Origin: an uncultured Coriobacteriaceae bacterium
GTDB lineage: Bacteria; Actinomycetota; Coriobacteriia; Coriobacteriales; Eggerthellaceae
Assembly (NCBI GenBank): GCA_900550055.1
Contig: URQU01000057.1
Span: 1-10,335, forward strand
Length of the DNA stretch: 10,335 nucleotides
Direction of reading: 5' to 3'
Positions within the stretch are counted from its first letter, which is position 1, and every line of letters begins with the position of its first letter. Both the position numbers and the translations under genes were made by a program. Shown one piece after another: positions 1-7,300 of this stretch. The notes under the pieces were generated by a model. The model did not search any database, was not told the DNA's origin, and was given only the letters and a program-made list of their open reading frames with translations.

Positions 1-636
1 GGAAAGCCGGACAAGAACCAGTACCGCCGCTTCAAGATAAAGACGCCGCTCGACGAGGCCAACGACTTCCTCTCCATGCAGGAGGTGATGCGGCGCCGCT
101 ACGCGCCGGAACGTTTGAGCGACGAGCGCTTCGGCAGCAAGCCGGACCTCATCATCCTGGACGGCGGAAAGCCGCAGCTGACGGCGGCGCTCGCCATGTT
201 CGAGGAGATGGGGATCGACGACATCGCCATTTGCGGTCTGGCCAAGCGCGACGAGGAGCTGTTCGTGCCTTGGCAGGACACGGGACCGGTGGTGCTGCCC
301 TCAGGCTCGGCGTCGCTGTACCTGGTGAAGCAGGTGCGCGACGAGGCCCACCGCTTCGCCATCACCTTCCACCGCGAGCTGCGCGGCAAGGGTATGACGG
401 CGAGTATTCTGGACGACGTGGCGGGTCTGGGGCCCGTGCGAAAGAAGGCGCTGATGAAGCACTTCAAGTCGTTCAAGAACCTGAAGGCCGCGAGCCTCGA
501 GGACATCAAGGCCGCCAAGGTCATCCCCGAAGAGGTGGCCGAGGAGCTGGTGCGCGTTCTCGCGCAGTATAATGAGCGGAAAGAAGAGAAGGAAGAACAG
601 CTGGCCGATAGCGTCCTGGCGAACACCATCCCGTAG
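1..636 (+). CDS. uvrC: UvrABC excinuclease subunit C, C-terminal part (5' end outside window)
   Basis: UvrC makes the two incisions flanking a DNA lesion in nucleotide excision repair, acting with UvrB in the cytoplasm. The frame is open from base 1, so the gene starts upstream; 211 codons are visible. The opening residues contain YRRFKIKT, typical of the start of the UvrC RNase H-like endonuclease domain. The motif IILDGGKPQL (Asp codon at 160-162) and DEAHRFAI (His codon at 349-351) match positions known in the family as catalytic for the 5' incision. The C-terminus, from about 406, carries the paired helix-hairpin-helix DNA-binding domain (VAGLGPVRKKALMKHF). A charged tail (NERKEEKEEQ) follows. 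The TAG stop at 634-636 lies inside a repeat unit that begins at 631, so the last residue and stop appear to come from the repeat. The next gene is rapZ, as in many actinobacteria. Confidence 0.96.
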   Translation, partial: GKPDKNQYRRFKIKTPLDEANDFLSMQEVMRRRYAPERLSDERFGSKPDLIILDGGKPQLTAALAMFEEMGIDDIAICGLAKRDEELFVPWQDTGPVVLPSGSASLYLVKQVRDEAHRFAITFHRELRGKGMTASILDDVAGLGPVRKKALMKHFKSFKNLKAASLEDIKAAKVIPEEVAEELVRVLAQYNERKEEKEEQLADSVLANTIP

Positions 637-709
637 GGGCAGACCTTGGTCTGCCCTTCCGAGCGGGATAGCCATGCTTATGAGGGGCGACCAAGATCGC
701 CCCCTACGG
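631..709. repeat. REP-like inverted doublet between uvrC and rapZ
   Basis: Two 27-nt units face each other: 631-657 and, on the opposite strand, 683-709. They match at 22 of 27 positions, starting with CCGTAGGGG. Each unit is itself a hairpin. In the first, 637-645 pairs perfectly with 648-656 around a TT loop; in the second, 684-692 pairs with 695-703 around AA with one C-A mismatch that becomes a G-U wobble on the minus-strand transcript. Of the five differences between units, four form two compensatory base-pair swaps in the stem, which supports selection or descent as a hairpin. About 25 nt separate the units. The arrangement resembles REP/BIME elements, which are mobilised by RAYT-type transposases in other bacteria; no such gene is in the window. 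The element could also act as a transcription or mRNA-decay barrier between uvrC and rapZ. Confidence 0.8.
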
Positions 710-753
710 AGAGCTCGTTCAGACAAACGGAAAGCCTCTGTGAAGAAGAGCGA

Positions 754-776
754 TCCTTTCAGGAAAGGAGGCCTTT
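754..776 (+). promoter_or_regulatory. rapZ ribosome binding site within mutually exclusive hairpins
   Basis: The Shine-Dalgarno core AGGAGG lies at 766-771, five bases before the GTG start at 777. The AAAGG at 764-768 can pair either with upstream CCTTT (TCCTTT 754-759 with AAAGGA 764-769, loop CAGG) or with downstream CCTTT at 772-776 (loop AGG). In the first fold four of the six Shine-Dalgarno bases are paired; in the second, half of it sits in the loop. The pairings are visible in the sequence; any regulatory role is inference, and such short stems can arise by chance around a purine-rich site. Confidence 0.45.
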
Positions 777-1748
777 GTGGCCGAGGAGGTAATGGAAGAG
801 GCTCAGATGCCCGACTTCGTCATCGTGACGGGCATGTCCGGCGCCGGGCGCACGGAAGCCATGCACGTCTTCGAGGATTTGGGCTACTACTGCGTGGACA
901 ACTTGCCTTCGAGCCTGCTCGCCGAGCTCGTGCGCGTGAACGAGAGTACCGAGCACGAGGGCGGCCGGCGTCGTCTGGCCGTGGTCTGCGACTCGCGCAA
1001 CGGCGACTTCTTCGGCGATCTGGAGGCCGAGCTTTCCTCCATGCGAGAGGCCGGCGTCTCCTACAAGACGCTGTTCCTCGATGCCGCCGACGACAAGCTC
1101 ATCGCCCGTTACAAGTCGAGCCGCCGCCGGCATCCGCTGTGCACCGACGGCACCACCATCTGGCAGGGCATCCAGCGCGAGCGGCTCATGCTCACGGGCC
1201 TTCGCGACCGCGCCGACTACGTCATCGACACCACCGATATGCTGCCCCAGAAGCTGCGCAGCACCATCCGGGGGCTCTTCGCCACGGGCAGCGAGCGCAA
1301 GGGGCTTGCGGTCACCGTGTACTCCTTCGGCTTCAAGCACGGCGCCCCCTACGATGCGGATCTCGTCATGGACGTGCGCTTCCTGCCGAACCCCTATTAC
1401 GATCCGGAACTGCGGCCGCTGACGGGGCTGGACGCCCCGGTGCGCGACTTCGTGCGCATGCGCGAGGAGACCATCGAGTTCGAGCAGAAGTGGCACGACC
1501 TTTTGGACGTCGTCATGCCGGGGTACGTCGCCGAGGGCAAGCAGCAGCTGGCCATCGGCGTGGGCTGCACCGGCGGCCAGCACCGGTCGGTGGCGCTTGC
1601 CGAGGCCACGGGCGATTACCTGAAGTCGAAGGGCTATCGGGTGAGCGTTGCCCATCGCGATCTGCGTCTGGCCGAGCGCGGTCACGACGTGCAGCGCGAG
1701 AGCGACAACGTGCTGGACGCCCGTGCCGGCGGCGGAAAGGAAGCGTAG
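777..1748 (+). CDS. rapZ: RapZ/YvcJ family nucleotide-binding protein (RNase adapter family)
   Basis: This is a 323-residue member of the RapZ (YvcJ/YhbJ) family of P-loop proteins. In E. coli RapZ binds small RNA GlmZ and directs RNase E to it, controlling amino-sugar synthesis; in Gram-positives the role is less clear, with nucleotide binding and hydrolysis shown for YvcJ, so the RNA-adapter role here is not certain. The Walker A motif is GMSGAGRT (residues 19-26), with Arg in place of the usual Lys, as I recall for actinobacterial members. The family signature VFEDLGYYCVDNLP follows. The C-terminal domain carries SFGFKHGAPYDADLVMDVRF (183-202) and GCTGGQHRS (263-271), then AHRD. GTG 777 is chosen over ATG 792 because AGGAGG ends five bases before it; the second purine run ends only one base before 792. 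The protein is longer than the roughly 285-300 residues typical, through a short N-terminal and a C-terminal extension. It is followed after 3 nt by yvcK. Confidence 0.93.
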   Translation: MAEEVMEEAQMPDFVIVTGMSGAGRTEAMHVFEDLGYYCVDNLPSSLLAELVRVNESTEHEGGRRRLAVVCDSRNGDFFGDLEAELSSMREAGVSYKTLFLDAADDKLIARYKSSRRRHPLCTDGTTIWQGIQRERLMLTGLRDRADYVIDTTDMLPQKLRSTIRGLFATGSERKGLAVTVYSFGFKHGAPYDADLVMDVRFLPNPYYDPELRPLTGLDAPVRDFVRMREETIEFEQKWHDLLDVVMPGYVAEGKQQLAIGVGCTGGQHRSVALAEATGDYLKSKGYRVSVAHRDLRLAERGHDVQRESDNVLDARAGGGKEA

Positions 1749-1751
1749 AAG

Positions 1752-2909
1752 GTGGCCGGCATAAAGAAGAGCACCGAGGCCTTCCGCGTTGATCCGGCGG
1801 CCACGGCGGCGTTCTCGGCCCTGCGCAGCGCGCTTCCGAACCTGCGGCCTTTGGATGAGGACGCCCGCGCACTGAAGGCGGTGGTCATCGGCGGGGGCAC
1901 CGGCGCTCCGGTCTCCATCCGGACGCTGCTCTCCTTAGGCGTGCAGACGAGCGCCGTCGTGGCCATGGCCGACGACGGCGGCAGCACCGGTGTTTTGCGC
2001 GAGGAGGCCGACGTCACGCCGCCCGGCGACATCCGCAAGTGCCTCGTGGCCTTTGCGAAGGATCCCGCCGACCCGCTTGTGCGGGCGCTCAAGTACCGCT
2101 TCGCCGTGGCCCGCGACCATGCTCTGGGCAACCTCCTTCTGGCCGCGCTGGAAGATGCGACGGGGTCGTTTCCCGAGGCCATCGCCATCTGCGAGAAGCT
2201 GGTGGACGCCCAGGGGCACGTGTATCCCTCGACGTTGGACCACGTGGTGTTGTCGGCCCAGACCCAGGACGGGCGCATTCTGGACGGTCAGGCCGTGGCC
2301 TGCCATTCCAAGACGGCGCTTGCGCAGGTGTGGCTCTCCGCCGAGGACGGCCGGCCGCCGCGCCCTTACGAGCCGGCGCTTCAGGCCATCCGCGAGGCCG
2401 ACCTCATCGTGCTGGGCCCGGGGTCGCTGTTCACCTCCATCATCCCGAACCTGCTCATCCCCGGCGTCGTCGAGGCCATCCGCGCCTCTCGGGGCCGCGT
2501 GCTATTCGTGTGCGCCCTGGCCGACGTGCAAGGGGAGACGTGGGGGCTGACGGCCCGCGAGCACTTCGAGGCGCTGACGGCCCACGGCATGGAGGGGCTC
2601 ATCGACTACATGCTCGTGCACTCGAAGGTGCCTCTGCGCGCCGAAAGCCCCGCCACGGGCAGCTTCGCGGCCATCTCCGGGGCCGAGCTGGAGCACGCTT
2701 CCACGAGCGACTTGAACGACGACCAGCTCATCAAGGGGGTGCGTCCCATCTCCATCTCCTACGCCGATATGCTCGCCATCCAGTCCCGCGGTCCCATCGT
2801 CATCAGCCGAAACCTCGTGGACGCCGAGCAGCCCACGTGGCACTCGCCCTTCGCGCTGCGCGATGCCTTCCAGAACGTCATCAAGCTCTCGCGGGCGCGC
2901 CGGAGCTAG
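1752..2909 (+). CDS. yvcK: YvcK / CofD-like gluconeogenesis factor
   Basis: YvcK proteins bind UDP-sugars and are needed in Bacillus and mycobacteria for normal cell shape and growth on gluconeogenic carbon; they share the fold of CofD (2-phospho-L-lactate transferase) but are not thought to make F420. Motifs in order in this 385-residue protein: GGGTGAP (47-53), ADDGGSTG (73-80), TPPGDIRKCL (89-98), HALGNLLLAAL (about 123-133), and LGPGSLFTSIIPNLL (221-235). It is longer than the 317-residue Bacillus protein, mainly through about 40 residues before the nucleotide-binding loop and a C-terminal tail. The GTG start lies three bases after the rapZ stop, with AAAGGAAG ending nine bases upstream inside rapZ, so translation is probably coupled. 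The neighbourhood rapZ-yvcK-whiA is among the most conserved in Gram-positive bacteria. CofD itself is unlikely given the PPGDIR motif and this context. Confidence 0.93.
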   Translation: MAGIKKSTEAFRVDPAATAAFSALRSALPNLRPLDEDARALKAVVIGGGTGAPVSIRTLLSLGVQTSAVVAMADDGGSTGVLREEADVTPPGDIRKCLVAFAKDPADPLVRALKYRFAVARDHALGNLLLAALEDATGSFPEAIAICEKLVDAQGHVYPSTLDHVVLSAQTQDGRILDGQAVACHSKTALAQVWLSAEDGRPPRPYEPALQAIREADLIVLGPGSLFTSIIPNLLIPGVVEAIRASRGRVLFVCALADVQGETWGLTAREHFEALTAHGMEGLIDYMLVHSKVPLRAESPATGSFAAISGAELEHASTSDLNDDQLIKGVRPISISYADMLAIQSRGPIVISRNLVDAEQPTWHSPFALRDAFQNVIKLSRARRS

Positions 2910-2912
2910 GCC

Positions 2913-3851
2913 ATGTCGTTCACGTCCGAGGTGAAAGACGAGCTGGCCCGGGTCATGCCCGCCTGTCCGCAGTGCGAGAAGGCGACGCTCGCGGCGCTGG
3001 TGCGCATCGAGGGGACGCTCTTCGTGAGCGGACCTGCCCGCTACCGGGTGGAGATCGCCACGGACGCGCCGGCCTCAGCACGGCTCGTCGTGCGGCTTTT
3101 GCACGGCATCTATTCGTTGAAGACGAACCTCACCATGCGCCGTTCGGTGCTGCACAAGACACCGAACTACCTCATCGAGGTGCCGGCCCAGCCCCATCTG
3201 GCCGACGCCTTGCGCGACATGGGGGTGCTCTCGGCCGAGGGCGGCCTCGAGATGGGTATCAAGGAATCGCTCGTGGCCAAGCCCTGCTGCGCGGCGGCCT
3301 ACCTGCGCGGCGCCTTTTTGGGCAGCGGCTTCATCTCGAATCCCAAAAGCGACTTCCACTTCGAGATCACCGTGGAATCCGAGGCGCTGGCCGAGGGGCT
3401 CGTGGAGCTCATGGCCCGCAAGGACATCACGGCCCGCATCATGGCACGGCGCAGCTCGTACATGGTCTACCTGAAGAGCGGCAACGCCATCACGGAGTTC
3501 CTCGCCTTCACCGGCGCCCACCAGGCGGCGCTTTCCATGGAGGAGGAGCGCGTCGTGAAGTCGGTGCGCAACGACGTGAACCGCCAGATCAACGCCGAGC
3601 TGGCCAACCAGCAGAAGGCCGCCAGCGCCGCCGTAGAGCAGATTTACGCCATCCGGCGGGTGGTGGAGCACTACGGTATGGAGGACTTGCCCCCGGCGAT
3701 CCGGGAGTTCATCCGCCTGCGGGTCACCTACCCCGAGGCGTCGCTGAAGGAGCTCGGCCAGCGGGCGACGCCGCCCCTTTCCAAGAGCGCCGTCTATCAC
3801 CGCGTCCGCCGCCTCGAGTCAATGGCCGCCGAGCTGGACGCGGGGGAGTAG
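2913..3851 (+). CDS. whiA: DNA-binding protein WhiA
   Basis: WhiA is a DNA-binding regulator; in Streptomyces it works with WhiB to start sporulation septation, and in Bacillus it influences division and chromosome segregation. In a presumably non-sporulating organism the targets are unknown. The 312-residue length is normal. The N-terminal half is the degenerate LAGLIDADG homing-endonuclease fold, with YLRGAFLGSGFI at residues 130-141 corresponding to its core helix and the nuclease acidic residues lost, as in the family. NDVNRQINAELAN is the typical linker region. The C-terminus (from about 277, SLKELGQRATPPLSKSAVYH) is the helix-turn-helix domain. The ATG start follows yvcK by three bases with GGAG at 2902-2905. 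It closes the uvrC-rapZ-yvcK-whiA block, since a long hairpin and a 265-bp spacer follow. Confidence 0.96.
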   Translation: MSFTSEVKDELARVMPACPQCEKATLAALVRIEGTLFVSGPARYRVEIATDAPASARLVVRLLHGIYSLKTNLTMRRSVLHKTPNYLIEVPAQPHLADALRDMGVLSAEGGLEMGIKESLVAKPCCAAAYLRGAFLGSGFISNPKSDFHFEITVESEALAEGLVELMARKDITARIMARRSSYMVYLKSGNAITEFLAFTGAHQAALSMEEERVVKSVRNDVNRQINAELANQQKAASAAVEQIYAIRRVVEHYGMEDLPPAIREFIRLRVTYPEASLKELGQRATPPLSKSAVYHRVRRLESMAAELDAGE

Positions 3852-3897
3852 CGCCGGCAGCCCCATCGAAGTGGTAAACGGCCTCTCTAGCTTCTCC

Positions 3898-3962
3898 CTT
3901 GTGCCGTATTTCCTCCAGTAAGTTGTGCCCGAGTCAATTTACTGGAGGAAATAGGCAGCAAG
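3898..3962 (+). terminator. Long hairpin after whiA (terminator-like or repeat, no T-tract)
   Basis: A perfect 15-bp inverted repeat (3907-3921, TATTTCCTCCAGTAA, with 3939-3953) encloses a 17-nt loop. Beyond the perfect core, CTTGTGCC (3898-3905) pairs with GGCAGCAAG (3954-3962) if one base is bulged on each side, giving about 23 pairs in all. It lies 46 bases after the whiA stop, where a terminator would be expected, but no T-run follows the right arm, and the arm contains GGAGG, so the fold is unlike a canonical intrinsic terminator. It could be a factor-dependent termination or mRNA-stabilising structure, a protein-binding operator, or a remnant of a small inverted-repeat element. The hairpin itself is certain; the role is not. 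Confidence 0.6.
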
Positions 3963-3989
3963 TTGTTGCGCTCGCTTTTGTGCAGGCGG

Positions 3990-4116
3990 GACGGTTTTCG
4001 GGGCCGTCGGCTTTATCGTGGTGGGAATCGCTTAGCTTCGTAGTAAACTTGTGAGAGGCCTAACAGCTGATACGTGCCCATCGGGCTTCGCGAGTATCTT
4101 GTGAAAGGAGATACGC
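3990..4116 (+). promoter_or_regulatory. gap upstream region and 5' leader
   Basis: A promoter for the glycolytic operon is expected here. I see only a tentative -10 (TAGTAAACT, 4041-4049) without a convincing -35 at the right distance. A small hairpin GACGG/CCGTC (3990-3994 with 4004-4008) lies upstream. The leader can fold: GATAC (4069-4073) pairs with GTATC (4094-4098), enclosing GCCC/GGGC (4076-4079 with 4083-4086). An 11-base near-repeat, CTTGTGAGAGG (4048-4058) and CTTGTGAAAGG (4098-4108), is spaced exactly 50 bases; the second copy includes the gap ribosome binding site AAGGAG, six bases before the ATG. Confidence 0.35.
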
Positions 4117-5118
4117 ATGACAACCAAGGTAGGCATCAACGGATTCGGTCGCATCGGACGCCTCGTCTTCCGCGCCATGGCCGACGATCCCGCGGTCGAG
4201 GTGATCGCCGTCAACGATCTGGGCGACAAAGCCACCGCTGCTCACCTGCTGAAGTACGACTCCATCCACGGCATCCGCAATTTTGATATCGAAGTGACGG
4301 GTGACGGCTTGGTGGTGGATGGCAAGCACGTGACCATGCTTTCCGACCGCGATCCGGCGAACCTGCCCTGGGGCGAGCTGGGTGTGGATGTGGTCGTAGA
4401 GGCCACCGGCATCTTCAAGACCGGCGAGCTGGCGCAGAAGCACCTGGATGCCGGCGCCAAGAAGGTCGTCATTACCTGCCCGGCCAAGGACGAGGACATC
4501 ACCATCGTCATGGGCGTCAACGACGACCAGTACGACCCCGAGGTGCACAACATCATCTCGAACGCCTCCTGCACCACCAACTGCCTGGCTCCCTTCGCCA
4601 AGGTGCTGCTGGAGAACTTCGGCATCAAGCGCGGCTACATGAACACCATTCATTCCTACACCAACGATCAGAAGATCTTGGACCTGCCGCATAAGGACCT
4701 GCGCCGTGCCCGCGCCGCAGCCATGTCCATGATCCCGACCACCACGGGCGCCGCTCGCGCCGTGTCCCTGGTCCTCCCCGAGCTGGCTGGCAAGCTCGAC
4801 GGCTTCGCCACGCGCGTTCCCACGCCCGACGGCTCCATGGTCGACCTGACGGTCGAGCTGGAGCGCGAGGTCACCATCGAGGAAATCAACGCCGCAATGA
4901 AGGAAGCAGCCGAAGGCCAGCTCGCCGGCGTGCTCGAGTACACCGAAGATCCCATCGTGTCCATCGACATCGTGGGCAACAACCACTCCTCCATCTTCGA
5001 CAGCAAGCTCACCATGGTCATGGGCGGCAAGTCCAACATGGTCAAGGTCGTTTCCTGGTACGACAACGAGTGGGGTTACTCCAACCGCGTGAAGGACCTT
5101 GTCAAGATCCTGCTCTAA
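4117..5118 (+). CDS. gap: Glyceraldehyde-3-phosphate dehydrogenase, type I, NAD-dependent
   Basis: This cytoplasmic enzyme of glycolysis oxidises and phosphorylates glyceraldehyde-3-phosphate to 1,3-bisphosphoglycerate with NAD. The 333-residue length is normal. The Rossmann motif INGFGRIGR (7-15) is followed by VND (Asp34 at the end of the second strand), which favours NAD over NADP. The active site SNASCTTNCLAPF places the catalytic Cys at residue 152 (codon 4570-4572) and its partner His at 179 (TIHSYTNDQ). SWYDNEWGYSNR near the C-terminus is the family signature. The ATG is preceded by GAAAGGAG. It is the first gene of the gap-pgk-tpiA-gpmI cluster and supplies the substrate of pgk. The family also works in the gluconeogenic direction; one copy is seen here, so its preferred direction cannot be told. 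Confidence 0.98.
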   Translation: MTTKVGINGFGRIGRLVFRAMADDPAVEVIAVNDLGDKATAAHLLKYDSIHGIRNFDIEVTGDGLVVDGKHVTMLSDRDPANLPWGELGVDVVVEATGIFKTGELAQKHLDAGAKKVVITCPAKDEDITIVMGVNDDQYDPEVHNIISNASCTTNCLAPFAKVLLENFGIKRGYMNTIHSYTNDQKILDLPHKDLRRARAAAMSMIPTTTGAARAVSLVLPELAGKLDGFATRVPTPDGSMVDLTVELEREVTIEEINAAMKEAAEGQLAGVLEYTEDPIVSIDIVGNNHSSIFDSKLTMVMGGKSNMVKVVSWYDNEWGYSNRVKDLVKILL

Positions 5119-5140
5119 TCGGCTAACCGCTTAACGCTAT

Positions 5141-5241
5141 GAAGGGCCCTGGAACCGAACCACGCCCCTTGCAAGCTGCGACGACCGTGCCCGCTGCGCG
5201 GCCGGCTGCATTGCAAGGCGGCATCGGGACCAGGGTCTTTT
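5141..5241 (+). ncRNA. Folded gap-pgk spacer, candidate terminator/attenuator or structured leader
   Basis: The spacer can fold into one long structure. The outer stem pairs CCCTGG (5147-5152) with CCAGGG (5230-5235); a 2x2 internal loop (AA opposite GA) follows, then CCGA (5155-5158) with TCGG (5224-5227). A branch inside pairs CCTTGCAA (5167-5174) perfectly with TTGCAAGG (5211-5218), extended by GCC/GGC with one bulge. The remaining 36-nt apical part is very GC-rich. The right arm runs into TCTTTT (5236-5241), which can partly pair with GAAGGG at 5141-5146, as in a terminator with A- and T-tracts. It may cause partial termination after gap or 3'-end protection, explaining higher gap than pgk transcript levels often seen in other bacteria. 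No known RNA family was recognised; the call rests on pairing by eye. Confidence 0.45.
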
Positions 5242-5249
5242 AGTTGGAT

Positions 5250-5280
5250 ATCACCGCATCCGCGGTGGTTTGAAAGGAAG
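5250..5280 (+). promoter_or_regulatory. Hairpin and ribosome binding site upstream of pgk
   Basis: CACCGC (5252-5257) pairs with GCGGTG (5262-5267) around ATCC, just before the ribosome binding site AAAGGAAG (5273-5280), five bases from the pgk ATG. The site itself stays single-stranded. The hairpin may protect a processed 5' end of pgk mRNA; this is inference. Confidence 0.4.
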
Positions 5281-5285
5281 TCATC

Positions 5286-6473
<1,188 letters not shown>

Positions 6474-6480
6474 TGAATCC

Positions 6481-6513
6481 AAGGGGGGGCGCCTGCGTCC
6501 CCCTTATCGTTTT
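6481..6513 (+). terminator. Hairpin in pgk-tpiA spacer, possible attenuator
   Basis: AAGGGGG (6481-6487) pairs with CCCCCTT (6499-6505); an alternative register pairs the last G residues plus CG inside. ATCGTTTT follows the stem. It sits eight bases after the pgk stop and ten before the tpiA ribosome binding site. The shape is that of a weak intrinsic terminator inside an operon, suggesting partial read-through to tpiA-gpmI; the broken T-tract makes full termination unlikely. Confidence 0.5.
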
Positions 6514-6529
6514 GAAAGGAGCGTGCCAT

Positions 6530-7300
6530 ATGGCCCGCAAACCGCTTATGGCCGGTAACTGGAAGATGAACAACACCTATGCCGAGGCCGTGGTGTTGGC
6601 GCAAACCATCTCCAACAATTTCGACAAGCACTGGACCGACTCCGTGGATGTGCTCGTGTGCCCGCCGTCCATTGACCTCAAGCCGGTCAACACGGTGTTC
6701 GAATTCGATCATCAGCCCATTCAAATCGGTGCGCAAAACGTGTATTGGGAGCCGAAGGGCGCATTCACCGGCGAGGTGTCGGTGCCGATGCTCAAGGATG
6801 TCCGCTGCACGTGCTCCATCGTGGGCCACTCCGAGCGTCGCGGCTACTTCGGCGAAACCAACGAGGATGTCAACCGCAAGGTGCGCGCGTTGCTCGATGG
6901 CGGCCTGTACGCCGTCGCATGCGTCGGCGAGTCGCTGGCCGTGCGCGATGAGGGCAGCGCCGAGGAGTTCGTCTGCGCTCAGGTTCGCGCCGCGTTCGCT
7001 GGCCTTGAGCCCGAGGAGGCCGGCAAGTGCGTTGTAGCCTACGAGCCCATCTGGGCTATCGGCACGGGCCGCACCGCCACGCCCGAGCAGGCGCAGGACA
7101 TGTGCGCCGCTATCCGCGCCACGCTCGCCGACATGTTCGGCGCCGAGACCGCCGATCAGATGCGCATCCTGTACGGCGGCTCCATGAACGTCGGCAACGT
7201 CGAGCAGCTTCTCGCCCAGCCCGATATCGACGGCGGCCTGGTCGGCGGTGCCAGCCTGAAGGCCGACCAGTTCGTTCAGCTGGTGAAAGCGTGCCTGTAA
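6530..7300 (+). CDS. tpiA: Triosephosphate isomerase
   Basis: This cytoplasmic enzyme interconverts dihydroxyacetone phosphate and glyceraldehyde-3-phosphate. The protein has 256 residues from ATG 6530, close to the usual 250. Active-site residues are all present: GNWKMN with Lys12, IVGHSERR with His100 (codon 6827-6829), and VAYEPIWAIGTG with Glu172; the phosphate loop LYGGSMN and the GLVGGASL end motif follow. The frame also stays open upstream to a GTG overlapping the pgk stop, but that would add 19 residues encoded by the hairpin spacer and lacks a ribosome binding site, whereas AAGGAG (6516-6521) sits eight bases before ATG 6530. Its stop overlaps the gpmI start (TAATG). Confidence 0.98.
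   Translation: MARKPLMAGNWKMNNTYAEAVVLAQTISNNFDKHWTDSVDVLVCPPSIDLKPVNTVFEFDHQPIQIGAQNVYWEPKGAFTGEVSVPMLKDVRCTCSIVGHSERRGYFGETNEDVNRKVRALLDGGLYAVACVGESLAVRDEGSAEEFVCAQVRAAFAGLEPEEAGKCVVAYEPIWAIGTGRTATPEQAQDMCAAIRATLADMFGAETADQMRILYGGSMNVGNVEQLLAQPDIDGGLVGGASLKADQFVQLVKACL

Noticed and set aside
2039..3877. A 612-codon plus-strand open frame overlapping yvcK and whiA in another frame
   Set aside because: Its Arg/Gly/Pro/Ala-rich translation is the usual shadow of GC-rich codon bias; yvcK and whiA in the other frame carry clear family motifs.
5251..5270. Possible T-box-like element before pgk because of CCGCGGTGG
   Set aside because: The conserved T-box core reads in a different order and orientation, there is no specifier stem, and pgk is not a T-box-regulated type of gene.
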